A stretch of DNA of 64,000 nucleotides, taken from Microvirga calopogonii. Its GTDB lineage: Bacteria > Pseudomonadota > Alphaproteobacteria > Rhizobiales > Beijerinckiaceae. Positions 25,069 through 33,177 of this stretch are shown here, piece by piece (position 1 is the first letter of the stretch; every line of letters begins with the position of its first letter). Where the stretch lies: NCBI RefSeq assembly GCF_003347665.1, contig NZ_QDGA01000005.1, positions 124,001 to 188,000 of the forward strand, read 5' to 3'. The translations under genes and the position numbers were made by a program. The notes below the pieces were generated by a model. The model did not search any database, was not told the origin of the DNA, and saw only the letters and a program-made list of their open reading frames with translations.

Positions 25069-26382
25069 CTACTCCCCGTTCCCCACCGCGTAGACGCCTT
25101 CCGCCCCGATGCCCTGTTCGGCCATCATGCGGGCGCGGGCGCGCAGTTTTTCCGTCTCGCTCTTGAGCTGGCCGCAGGCGGCGAGGATGTCGCGGCCCCG
25201 GGGGGTGCGCACCGGCGAGGCGTAGCCGGCCCGGTACACAATCTCGGAGAAGCGCTCGATCCGCTCCCAGTCCGAGCACTCGTATTTCGAGCCGGGCCAG
25301 GGATTGAACGGGATCAGGTTGATCTTCGCCGGAATGCCCTTGAGCAGGCGCACGAGCTCGCGGGCGTCCGCATCCGAGTCGTTCACGCCTTTGAGCATCA
25401 CGTACTCAAAAGTGATGCGGCGAGCGTTCGACAGTCCGGGATAGGCGCGGCAGGCATCGAGCAGCTGCTTGATGTCGTACTTGCGGTTGATCGGCACCAG
25501 TTCGTCGCGCAGCTCGTCCCGCACCGCATGGAGCGAGATGGCGAGCATGGTGTTGGCTTCCGCGCCCAGCCGCTCCATCTGCGGCACGACGCCGGAGGTG
25601 GACACGGTGATGCGGCGGCGCGACAGGGTCAGGCCCTCGCCGTCCGACATGACGTCGATGGCGGCGATCACGTCGCCGATGTTGTAGAGCGGTTCGCCCA
25701 TGCCCATGAACACGATGTTGGACACGAAGCGTCCGCCGTCGGTGGGAACGAAGGCCCCTTCCGGCGGCGTGGCGTCCGGCCAGTCGCCGATGGAATCGCG
25801 GGCCACGATGAGCTGGGCCACGATCTCGGCCGAGGTCAGGTTGCGCACGAGGCGCTGGGTGCCGGTGTGGCAGAAGGAGCAGGTGAGCGTGCAGCCGACC
25901 TGGCTCGATACGCAGAGCGTGCCGCGGTCGACTTCCGGGATGTACACGCACTCGATCTCCGCGCCCTTGTCGAGCGGGCCGGTGGAGGGCATGCGGATGA
26001 GCCACTTGCGGGTGCCGTCCTTCGACACCTGCTCCGACACCACCTGCGGGCGGGCGAGCGTATAGGCGGCGGCCAGCTTGGCGCGCAGCTCCTTGCCCAC
26101 ATTCGTCATCTCGGCAAAGTCTTTGGCGCCCCGGAAATAGATCCAGTGCCAGAGCTGGGCGACGCGCATCTTCAGCTCGCGCTCGGGCACGCCGATGGCG
26201 CTGAGCGAATCCTTGAGCTGATCGCGGGTGAGACCGACGAGCGAAGCGCCGCCGGGGGCGGCTCCCGCCACCACGTTCAGCTCCGCGGTCTTTTCGATGA
26301 ACCCGGCCGCGCGCGCGGCATCGCTCACGGCTACGGGAGCCGCATTGGGGTTGCGCTTGGCGATGTCGAGCACCGTCGCCAT
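25069..26382 (-). CDS. rlmN: Dual-specificity RNA methyltransferase RlmN
   Basis: A 437-residue radical-SAM methyltransferase that makes m2A2503 in 23S rRNA and m2A37 in tRNA. The [4Fe-4S] cluster motif CTLTCSFC has Cys164, Cys168 and Cys171. The SAM-binding GMGEPLYN segment follows, as well as ISLHAV and the C-terminal [12 protein letters not shown] containing the methylation-cycle Cys. The N-terminal [13 protein letters not shown] block is the RNA-binding accessory domain. It carries about 40 extra N-terminal residues compared with E. coli RlmN. The gene is monocistronic, flanked by composite repeats B and C. Confidence 0.95.
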   Translation of the reverse strand: MATVLDIAKRNPNAAPVAVSDAARAAGFIEKTAELNVVAGAAPGGASLVGLTRDQLKDSLSAIGVPERELKMRVAQLWHWIYFRGAKDFAEMTNVGKELRAKLAAAYTLARPQVVSEQVSKDGTRKWLIRMPSTGPLDKGAEIECVYIPEVDRGTLCVSSQVGCTLTCSFCHTGTQRLVRNLTSAEIVAQLIVARDSIGDWPDATPPEGAFVPTDGGRFVSNIVFMGMGEPLYNIGDVIAAIDVMSDGEGLTLSRRRITVSTSGVVPQMERLGAEANTMLAISLHAVRDELRDELVPINRKYDIKQLLDACRAYPGLSNARRITFEYVMLKGVNDSDADARELVRLLKGIPAKINLIPFNPWPGSKYECSDWERIERFSEIVYRAGYASPVRTPRGRDILAACGQLKSETEKLRARARMMAEQGIGAEGVYAVGNGE

Positions 26383-26568
26383 GGGAAATCTCGTGCCTCG
26401 TTGTTGGGAATTAGCGAGCCTTATAACACGATTGCGTCGGAAAGGTGAGCTTCAAAAAGCAAAATTCCGGGCGCGAGGCTCGGAAGATGCTCATCCAGCT
26501 GTCACTTTTCAACCGCGCATCGTGCATTCGGCCCCTTACCTTGAGCGTCCGGCCGATGACACCCTCTC

Positions 26569-26661
26569 ACGTCATGGCCGGTCTCGTGCCGGCCATCCCG
26601 GTTGGACAGGCTCGGCGCTTCAACCAATCGAGATCACCGGCACAAGGCCGGTGATGACGTA
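26569..26661 (-). repeat. Composite intergenic palindrome, copy C
   Basis: Left hairpin TCATGGCCGGTCTCGTGCCGGCCAT, right hairpin ATCACCGGCACAAGGCCGGTGAT (each quoted in outline; arms 8-9 bp). Reads 'TCACCGG' then 'TGGCCGG' on the minus strand, the direction of the ialB-like gene that ends 20 bases before it. Confidence 0.8.
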
Positions 26662-26680
26662 GGTAGAGCTTAGGGTCACG

Positions 26681-27388
26681 TTAGGACGCGCACTCCTTGC
26701 GGGCGTGCTCCAGAGCCTTGCCGAAGCCGTTCAGGGAGTAGCGGTCGGTCAGGCTCGAGCCACGGGCGGATTGCATCTTCACGGTCACGGTTCCGCTTCT
26801 CGCCATGGTGGCGATGGCCTGGCCTTCCTCGGCGGGGTTCTTGAGCCAGGCATTCGTCGCCTTGGTGATCAGGGCATAGGAGGCATTGCCCACGGCGGCT
26901 TCCGCCGGGCCGTTCTCCTTGGCCGCGAAGCCGAGCACCAGGGCGACCTCGTTCTTCACGTTCTCCGCCGGTCGGAACGAGACGAAGAGATAGGCCGGAT
27001 CCCGGTTCACGTTCTTCGGCAGCCGGTCCTTGGGCTGGCTGAGGGCATAGCAGATCTTCGAGCGGCCGGTCTGGGCCGTATAGACGCCCCAGTCGCCGTA
27101 GGACGTGAGGAGCGAGGCGCCGCCCGGCCCCGTGGCGGCCTGCGTTGCCTTCGCGGCACCCGCACCCGCGGCTGCTCCGGCGGCCGCTGCGGCGGCAGGT
27201 TTTGCCGGACTGGTCTTGGCTGCCGGGGCAGGCTTGGCGGCCGGCTTCGCCGGAGCCGGTCGTGTCGATTGCTGTCCACGCTGGGGCTGAGCCAGAGCTG
27301 CAGGCCCAGTTCCGATGACGAACAAGGCGGAAAGGATGCCCGCGGCGATGCCGCGCTGGAAAGATGCAGTAATCATGGGGCGGACCAT
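26681..27388 (-). CDS. Invasion associated locus B (IalB) family protein
   Basis: A 235-residue secreted protein. A signal peptide (hydrophobic about 15-30, cleavage after AALA) is followed by a 55-residue Ala/Pro/Lys-rich linker (about 36-90) and the IalB domain (about 95-235) with YGDWGVYTAQTG, KICYALSQPKDR and YLFVSFRPAENV. IalB was first described in Bartonella as an invasion factor, but homologues are general periplasmic proteins of Rhizobiales with unclear function. An internal ATG at 27376 is an equally good start. The linker may span peptidoglycan. Followed by repeat C. Confidence 0.87.
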   Translation of the reverse strand: MVRPMITASFQRGIAAGILSALFVIGTGPAALAQPQRGQQSTRPAPAKPAAKPAPAAKTSPAKPAAAAAAGAAAGAGAAKATQAATGPGGASLLTSYGDWGVYTAQTGRSKICYALSQPKDRLPKNVNRDPAYLFVSFRPAENVKNEVALVLGFAAKENGPAEAAVGNASYALITKATNAWLKNPAEEGQAIATMARSGTVTVKMQSARGSSLTDRYSLNGFGKALEHARKECAS

Positions 27389-27505
27389 ACAGGCGGATGG
27401 TTAAGAACTTTTCACCATCTCCGTTAAGGCTGTGCCAGGGGATTGGCGATGCGTCGAAACGTGGCGGCGGAGCAAGAATGGCGCTTTCAGCTGAACAGGA
27501 GCCCA

Positions 27506-27531
27506 ATAAAAAAGGGTCGCCGAAGCGACCC
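27506..27531 (-). terminator. Intrinsic terminator (minus strand)
   Basis: Perfect 7-bp stem GGGTCGC/GCGACCC (27514-27531) with a TTCG tetraloop on the minus strand, followed by TTTTTTATT. It ends the candidate sRNA and would also stop read-through from the YkvA-like gene. Confidence 0.88.
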
Positions 27532-27598
27532 TGAGGTGTACGAATAAAGCTTATTCGTCTTTCAAATGCCAGGAGATGGAAAATGACTTCAACGCAAC
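27506..27598 (-). ncRNA. Candidate trans-acting small RNA with an anti-Shine-Dalgarno loop
   Basis: The minus strand holds a compact RNA-like unit of about 93 nt: a promoter at 27605-27633, a 5' segment with CCATCTCCTGG (around 27568-27578) that exposes CUCCU in a small loop, a hairpin CGAATAA/TTATTCG (27541-27557), and a strong terminator (27506-27531). The unit is embedded in AT-rich sequence unlike the surrounding GC-rich DNA. There is no ORF on this strand. The exposed anti-Shine-Dalgarno sequence, three-module layout and U-run are what is expected of an Hfq-type regulator. Identity with a known alphaproteobacterial sRNA family was not established. Confidence 0.55.
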
Positions 27599-27604
27599 AA
27601 GATC

Positions 27605-27633
27605 TTTATAAACTAACTATAATAACATTGCAA
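27605..27633 (-). promoter_or_regulatory. Promoter of the candidate sRNA
   Basis: On the minus strand TTGCAA (27628-27633) and TATAAA (27605-27610) are separated by 17 bases. A TTGACT hexamer just upstream (27636-27641) could serve as an alternative -35 element. Confidence 0.5.
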
Positions 27634-27678
27634 TAAGTCAATATTCTTTGTTTGGAATATGGTCCTAACGCAGATGAG

Positions 27679-28065
27679 CTAAGCTTGCTCCGATGTATCC
27701 TTCAAGGCCTCCCGCGCCTTTTCCCTGTGTTCTTCCGTAATGGAACCAGCCACTTGCGTGATCGCCGCAGCCAGAACAGCTGCGTCATCGGCAAAGCCCA
27801 GCAGCGGCAGGAAGTCGGAAATCGCGTCCGCAGGGAAGACGAAATAGGCGATCGCCCCGACGAGAATCAGCTTCACCCGGCGCGGGGTCGACGGGTCGGT
27901 GGCGCAGTAGAAGGCAGCCACGAGGTCCTCGGCGAAGGGGATCTTGCCGGCAACCCGCTTCAGCTTCTGCCAGAATCGGCGTTTCAGGCCCTCCTCGTCC
28001 CGGGTCTCCTGGCGTATGGCCTCCATCTCGGCCTTGGTGAAAGGCTTCATGAAGGGTGCGCTCAT
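27679..28065 (-). CDS. YkvA family protein (DUF1232)
   Basis: A 128-residue protein of the YkvA/DUF1232 family. The signature region is ILVGAIAYFVFPADAISDFL plus PLLGFADDAAVLAAAI (about 70-104), in which one to two hydrophobic segments surround a conserved DxxP-like stretch. The N-terminal half is basic and helical (RRFWQKLKRVAGKIPF). Probably inner-membrane associated; function unknown. Convergent context: it ends 80 bases before the candidate sRNA promoter region and is divergent from the SDR gene at 28147. Confidence 0.87.
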   Translation of the reverse strand: MSAPFMKPFTKAEMEAIRQETRDEEGLKRRFWQKLKRVAGKIPFAEDLVAAFYCATDPSTPRRVKLILVGAIAYFVFPADAISDFLPLLGFADDAAVLAAAITQVAGSITEEHREKAREALKDTSEQA

Positions 28066-28146
28066 ATCCTGTGCTCCTTACAATCGTGTGCGTTCCCGTT
28101 GCGTCGAGGATAGCTTAAGACGTCTCCGGATGCAGGGAGAAAAGCC

Positions 28147-28932
28147 ATGAAGCTCGACAAATTGATGGCGGCAATCGTCACCGGAGGGGCGTCCGGTCTC
28201 GGCGAGGCGACCGCACGCATGCTCGCCGCGAACGGCGCGAAGGTCGCCATTCTCGATATGAACGCCGAGCGCGGCGAAGAGGTTGCCCGCGAGATCGGCG
28301 CGGTGTTCTGCAAGGCGGACGTGACCGACGAGCTCTCCATCGATTCGGCGCTCGCCACCGCGCGCGCCGCGAACGGCATCGAGCGCATTCTCGTCAACTG
28401 CGCGGGCATCGCACCGGGCCGGCGCACGGTCACGAAGAAGCGCGAGACCGGCGAGCTGATTTCCCACGACGTGGCGAGCTTCCGCCGCGCGGTCGAGATC
28501 AACCTGATCGGCACCTATGCGATGATCGCCAAATGCGCCACAGCCATGGCCGGGCTCGATCCGGTCACGCCCGACGGCGGGCGCGGCGTCATCGTCAACA
28601 CCTCGTCGGTGGCCGCCCAGGACGGCCAGATCGGGCAGGCGGCCTATGCCGCTTCCAAGGGCGGCGTCCTGGGGCTGACGCTTCCCGTCGCCCGCGACCT
28701 GTCGGGTTTCGGCATCCGGGTGATGACGATCATGCCGGGCCTGTTCCACACGCCTCTCTTCGAGGGCATCGCGGAGGATTACCGCAAGGCGCTGGAGGCC
28801 AACGTGCCGTTCCCCTCCCGTCTCGGACGGCCGGAGGAATATGCGACCCTGGTGAAGGCCATCATCGAGAACGACATGCTCAACGGCGAAGGCATCCGCC
28901 TCGACGGCGCTTTGCGCATGCAGCCGAAATGA
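28147..28932 (+). CDS. SDR family 3-hydroxyacyl-CoA dehydrogenase-like (HSD17B10 type)
   Basis: A 261-residue short-chain dehydrogenase. The NAD-binding TGGASGLGEAT (about 12-22) is of the type with Asp at the end of strand 2 (ILDMN), indicating NAD preference. VNCAGIAPG, NTSSVAAQDGQIGQAAYAASK with the YxxxK pair, and the MPGLFHTPLFEG loop resemble type II 3-hydroxyacyl-CoA dehydrogenases (HSD17B10, 2-methyl-3-hydroxybutyryl-CoA dehydrogenase), which act in branched-chain amino acid and fatty-acid breakdown. A GGGAG site precedes the ATG. Monocistronic, convergent with the GFA gene. Confidence 0.88.
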   Translation: MKLDKLMAAIVTGGASGLGEATARMLAANGAKVAILDMNAERGEEVAREIGAVFCKADVTDELSIDSALATARAANGIERILVNCAGIAPGRRTVTKKRETGELISHDVASFRRAVEINLIGTYAMIAKCATAMAGLDPVTPDGGRGVIVNTSSVAAQDGQIGQAAYAASKGGVLGLTLPVARDLSGFGIRVMTIMPGLFHTPLFEGIAEDYRKALEANVPFPSRLGRPEEYATLVKAIIENDMLNGEGIRLDGALRMQPK

Positions 28933-28934
28933 CC

Positions 28935-29342
28935 TTATGAGGTTCTCTCGCCCCGGTTCTCCGGATAGCTGATCAGATCCGGGGTGCGAAGCCAGTGCTC
29001 GCGGCGCTTCGCCCAGGCCTCATAGGTCGGCGTGAAGAGATTGGGTTCGTCGAAGGCGCCGAGCCTGATTTCGATTTCGCTGCCCGAATCCCGGTCGAAG
29101 ACCTGCGAGCCGCAGACCGGGCAGAAGCAATCCTCGACGTTCGGCGTCGCGGACCAGCCCCGGAAGTCGCCTGAGATCGTGACCTGATCGGTGGCGAAGA
29201 TCACAAAGGCGCTGAAAGGTGAGCCGCTGATCTTGCGGCAGGTCATGCAATGGCAGAGCCCCACGCGCTTCGGCTCGCCGCGCGTCGTGAAGGTCAGCTG
29301 CCCGCAGGCACAGCCTCCCGTACGGATGCGCGTCTCGATCAT
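28935..29342 (-). CDS. GFA family protein (glutathione-dependent formaldehyde-activating-like)
   Basis: A 135-residue zinc protein of the GFA/CENP-V fold. Zinc-binding Cys residues are visible in GGCACGQL (11-18), CHCMTCRK (31-38) and CPVCGSQVF (75-83). Members bind glutathione adducts or zinc; true formaldehyde activation is shown for only a few, so the substrate is left open. Tandem with the pterin dehydratase gene three bases upstream on the same strand, which suggests a two-gene unit. Confidence 0.9.
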   Translation of the reverse strand: MIETRIRTGGCACGQLTFTTRGEPKRVGLCHCMTCRKISGSPFSAFVIFATDQVTISGDFRGWSATPNVEDCFCPVCGSQVFDRDSGSEIEIRLGAFDEPNLFTPTYEAWAKRREHWLRTPDLISYPENRGERTS

Positions 29343-29345
29343 GGC

Positions 29346-29648
29346 CTATCCCTTCACCATGCCTACGGCGATCTGGTCCATGCGCTGCGCCAGTTCGATG
29401 TCGCGGCGCGTCAGGCCCTTGGCGTCATGGGTGGCGAGCGTCACCTCGACCCTGTTGTAGGTGTTCGACCATTCCGGATGATGGTTCATGGCTTCGGCCA
29501 CGAGCGCCACGCGGGTCATCCAGCCGAAGGCCGCGTTGAAGTCACGGAAGACGAACCGCTTGGTGATCGCGTCGCGTCCTTCGACGAGCGTCCATCCGTC
29601 GAGAGCCGGCAGGAGTTCGGAACGTTCTGATTCGGTCAGGCGGGGCAT
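29346..29648 (-). CDS. phhB: 4a-hydroxytetrahydrobiopterin dehydratase (pterin-4a-carbinolamine dehydratase)
   Basis: A 100-residue protein of the PCD/DCoH family that dehydrates 4a-hydroxytetrahydropterin to regenerate the pterin cofactor. The active-site motif [18 protein letters not shown] (53-70) and the second His/Asp segment [12 protein letters not shown] (72-83) are intact, and the length is typical. No phenylalanine hydroxylase gene is in the window, so it may serve a distant aromatic hydroxylase or moonlight. The symbol follows common bacterial usage. Immediately upstream of the GFA gene. Confidence 0.92.
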   Translation of the reverse strand: MPRLTESERSELLPALDGWTLVEGRDAITKRFVFRDFNAAFGWMTRVALVAEAMNHHPEWSNTYNRVEVTLATHDAKGLTRRDIELAQRMDQIAVGMVKG

Positions 29649-29714
29649 CTGCGCACTTCATCGTCAGGAAAGAGTGTCTTTAGTGATGAAGCACGGGCGC
29701 GACGTTTCAAGTCC

Positions 29715-30731
29715 TTATGCGATCCCCAGAAGCCGGATCAGACCCAGGCTGATCGCGAGCAGCACCAGGAGCGAGAGCGTGACCGCCAGCGTCACCCGCG
29801 CGCCGACGGTTCGGAGCACCTTGAGATCCACGCCGAGGCCCAGCGCGGCCATGGAAACGACGGTGAGCAGCGTTGCCGTCGGCACGATGGCCCGCAGGAT
29901 CGCATCCGGCACGAGGCCGACGGAGCGCATGAGCGCCAGTCCCAGGAAACCGACGATGAACCAGGGAACGAGCCGGCTCCAGCTCAGGCCCGGTCTGGCG
30001 TCCTGCGTGGTACGTCCCGCCACGAGGGAGAGCGCGATCACCACCGGTCCCAGCATCAGCACGCGCACGAGCTTCACCAGGGTTCCGAGCTGCGTGCTGA
30101 CGAGGCCGACCGGCATGGTCGCGGCCAGCACCTGCGGCACCGCGTAGACTGTCAGGCCCGCCAGCACGCCGTATTGGGTCGCAGACAGGCCGAGCATGGG
30201 CACCAGCAGGGGCAGGGTGAGCACGACGATCACACCGAGGACGGCCGTGAACGCAATGGAGGACGCGACATCCTCCGGCTTCGCGCCGATGACCGGCGCC
30301 ACGGCGGCAATCGCCGAGTTGCCGCAGATGGAATTGCCGCAGGCGACCAGGATCGCCATGCGCCGGGGCAGCCCGAGCCATCGGCCGAGCCCGTAGCTCG
30401 CCCCGATGGCGAGCGCCACCACGACGGCGATGCCGGCGATAAGCCCGAAACCGGCATCGAGCACGGCCTGAAAGCTGATCGAGGCACCGAGCAGCATCAC
30501 GGCGACTTCGAGCAGGGTCTTGGCGGAAAAGCCGATGCCGGGAGCCCAGCGTCTGTCCGGTGTCCAGAAGGTTCGCACGACAGTGCCGATGAGGATCGCA
30601 ATGACGAGTGCCTCGAGCCAGGGCCGCCCGGTCCAATGCTCCTCGAGCCATTGCAGGCCCATGGCCGCAAGCGCGACGGCCGCGCACAGAACGATGCCGG
30701 GCGCCAGTTGCGCGATGCGGGGGGAGATCAT
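29715..30731 (-). CDS. YeiH/UPF0324 family putative sulfate exporter
   Basis: A 338-residue integral membrane protein with about ten helices. Family blocks are VALAIGASYGLGRWLGLPRR near 135, IAVACGNSICGNSAIAAVAPVIGAK (about 150-172, seen here as LVACGNSICGNSAIAAVAPV) and VYAVPQVLAATMPVG. The CGNSICGNSA element is diagnostic. Members are annotated as putative sulfate exporters on limited evidence. Encoded alone; the flanking 30732-30955 gap holds an inverted repeat. Confidence 0.88.
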   Translation of the reverse strand: MISPRIAQLAPGIVLCAAVALAAMGLQWLEEHWTGRPWLEALVIAILIGTVVRTFWTPDRRWAPGIGFSAKTLLEVAVMLLGASISFQAVLDAGFGLIAGIAVVVALAIGASYGLGRWLGLPRRMAILVACGNSICGNSAIAAVAPVIGAKPEDVASSIAFTAVLGVIVVLTLPLLVPMLGLSATQYGVLAGLTVYAVPQVLAATMPVGLVSTQLGTLVKLVRVLMLGPVVIALSLVAGRTTQDARPGLSWSRLVPWFIVGFLGLALMRSVGLVPDAILRAIVPTATLLTVVSMAALGLGVDLKVLRTVGARVTLAVTLSLLVLLAISLGLIRLLGIA

Positions 30732-30806
30732 GGAATTGCTTCAGTCCTGGGTGTCGCCCAGGGGCTAGTCCCAAGGCCGGCAGGATGCAAGCGTGAAACG
30801 CACCGT

Positions 30807-30942
30807 TGTCATTCCGGGGCCGCGGAGCGGAACCCGGAACCCATAAACACGACGCGCCAGAAGCGGTGAGCAGCGTTACGACGCTTCTTACACTGTCAGC
30901 GGCTATAGGTTCCGGGTTCGCCTGCGGCGCCCCGGAATGACA
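30807..30942. repeat. Inverted repeat pair (TGTCATTCCGGGG type)
   Basis: TGTCATTCCGGGGCCGCGGA (from 30807) and its inverted copy GCGCCCCGGAATGACA (to 30942) form roughly 35-base arms that include GGAACCCGGAACC, with a 65-base spacer. This is a common Rhizobiales intergenic palindrome. It lies between the convergently-read 3' end of the phosphatase gene and the start of the YeiH gene. Confidence 0.8.
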
Positions 30943-30955
30943 GTCAGAGTTTTAC

Positions 30956-31546
30956 TCAATCCCCGAACCCCTCCTCGATGGCGCGCCAATTCTGGGTCAG
31001 CGTGAACGAATCGCGGTCGATGACGATGAAGCAGCCGCCGCCCGGATGCTGAGGGCGGCTTTCCTGGCCGATCTCGACCTTCTGCAAATGCGCTGTCAGC
31101 AGGCATCCGACGCCCCCGTGGGAGACGACGACGATGTCGTCGGAGGTCTCGTCTTCGCGCAGGATCCGGCGGATGGCGTTCACGATGCGGGTCTGCGCGT
31201 CGACGGCGCGCTCCCATCCGCGGATGCTCTCGTGCGGGCGGCCGAAGAACTCGCGCACGACGTCCCAGAATTCCGGCGGTGCGATGTAGCCGGTCGCGGA
31301 ACGATCGTTCTCGCCCAGATCCTCATCCGTGTCGTAGGACAGGCCGAGGGCCTCCGCCACAATGGCGGCCCCGTCCATCGCCTTGCGCTCGGTGCTGGAA
31401 TAAACGGCGGACACGTCCCGGTCCGCAAGCAGCCCGGCGAAACGCTCCATACGGGCGCGGCCGGTCGCGTTCAGGGGCCATTCGGGAACGGGCCGGGCGG
31501 GGTCGATGACCACCTCGGGATGGGTGATGAAGATGAGCGAAGCCAT
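30956..31546 (-). CDS. Histidine phosphatase superfamily protein with altered RHG motif
   Basis: A 196-residue phosphoglycerate-mutase-like protein. The usual LVRHGE motif is replaced by FITHPE (residues 6-11), so the catalytic His is kept while the phosphate-binding Arg and the Gly are lost. Other blocks are intact: PLNATGRARMERFAGLLADRDV, VYSSTERKAMDGA with the second phosphate Arg, and VVVSHGGVGCLL with the second His. Activity may be reduced or the substrate different. Transcribed alone, opposite to the repeat-rich gap at 31547-31769. Confidence 0.83.
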   Translation of the reverse strand: MASLIFITHPEVVIDPARPVPEWPLNATGRARMERFAGLLADRDVSAVYSSTERKAMDGAAIVAEALGLSYDTDEDLGENDRSATGYIAPPEFWDVVREFFGRPHESIRGWERAVDAQTRIVNAIRRILREDETSDDIVVVSHGGVGCLLTAHLQKVEIGQESRPQHPGGGCFIVIDRDSFTLTQNWRAIEEGFGD

Positions 31547-31585
31547 AAGCGAGAAGTAACAGAATCTGCCGTTACCGTCGAGCTA

Positions 31586-31630
31586 GAGCATCGTGCGGAA
31601 AACCGGATCCACTTTTCCGTCCGAGCGCTA
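31586..31630. repeat. Palindromic repeat (GAGCATCGTGCGGAAAACCGG type)
   Basis: GAGCATCGTGCGGAAAACCG, GATCCACTTTTCCGTCCGAGCG: the element shares its core CGGAAAACCGGATCCACTTTT with the copy at 40013-40080 and a related core with 39950-39996. The rest of the 31547-31769 gap shows no gene. Confidence 0.7.
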
Positions 31631-31769
31631 GAGGCACGAGCTTGTACAAATAGTTCGCCGCGACCAGCGTGCTTTGAGTAAACCCAGCCTGGGCCAACAC
31701 CAGACATGCCGTAGCGCATGCGCGCTACCCACGTATGACAGTCGCTACCGGAGAGATCGCCCAGATTGT

Positions 31770-32078
31770 CTACTTCGCCGATTTGTCCGCGATAATACTC
31801 AACTTATGAATTTCTGGTGTCTTGGCGAACATGTCGCCTGCCGTGATCTTCTCCATCAACGCGGCTGCGACCTTTCCGTTGAGATGCGCGTCGCGTCCAG
31901 CCTCGTCATCGAAGGTATCGAATATGGCGAAAGAGGAAGGTCCTTCCTGAATCGCATACCACGAGATCGTTCCGGGTTCGGCGTTCACCAAAGGAACCGC
32001 CGACCGCAGGAAGTCCGCGACCTCTTTCTCCTTGCCGGGCTTGGCTTCAAGCGGAACGTACAGCGCGAACTTTGTCAT
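31770..32078 (-). CDS. Antibiotic biosynthesis monooxygenase (ABM) domain protein
   Basis: A 102-residue dimeric alpha/beta-barrel (ABM/YgiN-like) protein. The N-terminal strand KFALYVPLEAKPGKE, EPGTISWYAIQEGPSSFAIF and DTFDDEAGRDAHLNGK follow the usual pattern with conserved Trp, Phe and His. Such proteins act as cofactor-free oxygenases or small-molecule binders; no substrate can be named. ATG at 32078 is preferred because AGGAG lies eight bases upstream, although the frame is open further. It is isolated from neighbours by gaps on both sides. Confidence 0.88.
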   Translation of the reverse strand: MTKFALYVPLEAKPGKEKEVADFLRSAVPLVNAEPGTISWYAIQEGPSSFAIFDTFDDEAGRDAHLNGKVAAALMEKITAGDMFAKTPEIHKLSIIADKSAK

Positions 32079-32439
32079 TCTGCTCTCCTGTTCTGATCTT
32101 CGCGAGTGTCTGCCGGCTGCCAATCGGCTTCGTGTCATGAAGCGCCAACCGCATAATTCCTGGCGCCGGACTTCGTGCCCTGCAGAACTCTTTATAAGTT
32201 GCAGTTGCGACAATTTGACTGATACAGCGCGCGGCGCGTTGTCATCCGGCTCACTGTTGAAACGCTCATTTTCTAACCAAGCTCGATCAAAACGCCGAGC
32301 AAGGGTTATCGAACGCGCCGGCCGTTTGGAACGTTCGCTTCCCCCGCGCGAGGTGAACGCACCTGACACGTATGTTGTACGCGCAGGCTCGGTCGGTAGG
32401 TGACCCTCGCGACGGGTACCAAGCGTCAGATTTCGACCA
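32079..32439. other. Intergenic region without a supported gene
   Basis: This 361-base stretch lies between the ABM gene and thpR, both on the minus strand. Open frames on either strand have no ribosome-binding site and no protein-like composition. It is less GC-rich than the surrounding genes and contains no recognisable repeat. It may hold the ABM promoter. Confidence 0.4.
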
Positions 32440-32976
32440 CTAGCTTAAGGGGTAGGCAGCCTCGACGATGTACGGCCCGCCGCCCACGGAACTGCGCGAG
32501 GAGTACAGGACGAAGCGGTCGGCCACGAAGGTCAGTTTCGGGAAATGGCCCCGGGTCGCAATGTAGTCGGCCACGGCGAGCGGCGATACGTTGCGAAGCC
32601 GCGCCAGAGTCACGTGCGGGGTGAACCTGCGCGTCTCGGGCGGCAGGCCGACTTGGCGCACGAGACGTTCCTGCTCCGCCTGCACCTCGTTCAGCTCGCC
32701 GTTGCCGGCGACGCGGGCGAAGACTGCGCGGGGTTTCCCGCCCCCGAAGGTGTCTAGCCCGTCGATGGTGATGGTGAGAGGAGCGCGCTGGCGCCTTTCG
32801 CCCAGGATCGACGTGATGTCGTCCGCCATGCGCTCGTCGATGTCACCGATGAATCGCAGGGTGAGGTGATAGTTCTCTGGATCGATCCAGCGCGCGCCGG
32901 GAAGGCCGCCGCGAAAGCCCGAAAGGGCCAAGCCGATCTCGGCCGGGACCTCGATGCCGGTGAACAGACGGGGCAT
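32440..32976 (-). CDS. thpR: RNA 2',3'-cyclic phosphodiesterase (ThpR, LigT family)
   Basis: A 178-residue 2H phosphoesterase. The two HxT motifs are HLTL (His37-Thr39) and HVTL (His121-Thr123), and MPRLFTGIEVP is the typical start. The enzyme opens 2',3'-cyclic phosphates at RNA ends and, in vitro, acts in tRNA ligation. The start at 32976 has a GGGAGG site nine bases upstream; earlier in-frame starts are rejected. Followed on the minus strand by no partner gene. Confidence 0.93.
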   Translation of the reverse strand: MPRLFTGIEVPAEIGLALSGFRGGLPGARWIDPENYHLTLRFIGDIDERMADDITSILGERRQRAPLTITIDGLDTFGGGKPRAVFARVAGNGELNEVQAEQERLVRQVGLPPETRRFTPHVTLARLRNVSPLAVADYIATRGHFPKLTFVADRFVLYSSRSSVGGGPYIVEAAYPLS

Positions 32977-33054
32977 GCGACACCTCCCGGGCTGCTGGTG
33001 TGATTGAGACGAATGGTAAGAGGGGTTTGTTCCGCCCAGAGCCAAACCCCCGTC

Positions 33055-33143
33055 GCCATCACCGGCCTCGTGCCGGTGATCTCGATCGGAGAGCCGCCGA
33101 GCTTCTCCGTATCGAGATGGCCGGGACGAGCCCGGCCATGACG
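33055..33143 (+). repeat. Composite intergenic palindrome, copy D
   Basis: 'TCACCGG' hairpin (CATCACCGGCCTCGTGCCGG) followed by 'TGGCCGG' hairpin (GATGGCCGGGACGAGCCCGG). Located between the 3' end of the NAD-GDH gene and thpR, and oriented against both. Confidence 0.8.
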
Positions 33144-33177
33144 GAATTGTCTCACTCCGCCTTCGCCCCCGTGACGA

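Noticed and set aside
27576..27611. Eleven-codon open frame (ATG GAA AAT ...) on the + strand opposite the candidate sRNA
   Set aside because: Shine-Dalgarno sequence abuts the ATG with no spacing, no gene follows on that strand, and the minus-strand RNA explains the sequence better.
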